Assembly: GCA_023386115.1 (NCBI GenBank)
Contig: JAEWKL010000929.1
Location: forward strand, 1-5,462
Origin: Pseudomonadota bacterium
GTDB lineage: Bacteria; Pseudomonadota; Alphaproteobacteria; Rhizobiales; Beijerinckiaceae
Length of the DNA stretch: 5,462 nt
Reading direction: 5' to 3'
A program made the position numbers and the translations under genes. This document shows, piece after piece, positions 5,364-5,462 of the stretch; position 1 is the first letter of the stretch, and each line of letters starts with the position of its first letter. The notes below the pieces were generated by a model. That model was not told where the DNA came from. It was given only the letters and a program-made list of their open reading frames with translations, and did not search any database.

Positions 5364-5462
5364 GCCGCGCACGAGCGGAACGAGATGCTTGCGGCGCGGG
5401 GCGAAGGAGGGCTCCAGGATCGCGCTCTTATACCGCCGCGCCTTCGAACGGATCCGTTCGAA
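5331..5462 (-). CDS. Possible 3' end of an unrecognised gene
   Basis: One minus-strand frame is open from the window edge to a TAG at 5331-5333, giving 43 residues that contain RRYKSAILEPSFAPRRKHLV and end in ARGNSA. I do not recognise it. The first 33 codons have mostly G or C in the third position, but another frame shows nearly the same bias, so this is weak support. The stop codon falls in the last arm of the hairpin, which is unusual for a terminator. Confidence 0.25.
   Translation of the reverse strand, partial: FERIRSKARRYKSAILEPSFAPRRKHLVPLVRGLSRVARGNSA
5443..5462. repeat. 20-bp perfect palindrome at the window edge
   Basis: TTCGAACGGATCCGTTCGAA equals its own reverse complement with no central spacer. 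It ends exactly at the window edge, so the full symmetric region may be longer. It could be a regulator operator or part of a hairpin. Confidence 0.85.

Noticed and set aside
5312..5462. Plus-strand frame from ATG 5312 to the window edge
   Set aside because: It has no ribosome site of note, runs through the hairpin and the palindrome, and its translation is Arg-rich with no recognised family.

Overview
The window is very GC-rich, and every gene I can support lies on the minus strand. The proteins suggest an alphaproteobacterium of the order Hyphomicrobiales, with a Methylobacterium-like genome as my best guess. The reasons are an F1-ATPase zeta-type protein (a family known from alphaproteobacteria), two FNR/FixK-type regulators, and remnants of a FixL/FixJ-type two-component pair. 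The genus is an inference from protein style, not a database match.

Read in the direction of transcription (right to left), the layout is as follows. The right edge (5281-5462) holds a 20-bp perfect palindrome, a 14-bp perfect-stem hairpin and a second stem-loop; a short partial reading frame may end there. The stretch 4907-5330 has no recognisable gene. It carries an FNR/FixK-like box placed 41.5 bp before a plausible start site, which would drive aqpZ (aquaporin Z, 4172-4906). Next, 46 bp on, is a chimeric gene (3319-4125): its first ~76 residues are the start of a formylglycine-generating enzyme, and the rest is the ATPase half of a FixL-type histidine kinase without its phospho-acceptor histidine. 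It overlaps by 11 bp a FixJ-type receiver gene that is frameshifted and decayed (2845-3329).

A first Crp/Fnr-family regulator follows (1931-2716), with a degenerate FNR-like box and inverted repeats upstream. After a 259-bp gene-free gap comes a probable three-gene operon: a FixK-type regulator with an E-x-x-S-R recognition helix (979-1671), a DUF1476/F1-ATPase zeta-type inhibitor (591-935), and a BON-domain protein that runs off the left edge (1-506). Three perfect 18-bp tandem repeats fill the gap between the last two genes.

Together the genes look like an accessory low-oxygen or stress locus: regulators that bind FNR-like sites, a protein that may stop ATP hydrolysis, an envelope-stress BON protein and a water channel. 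The sensor part of the locus (kinase and response regulator) appears to have been wrecked by a deletion fusion and a frameshift. The fusion gene is the most striking item, followed by the triple repeat leader and the well-placed FNR box before aqpZ.
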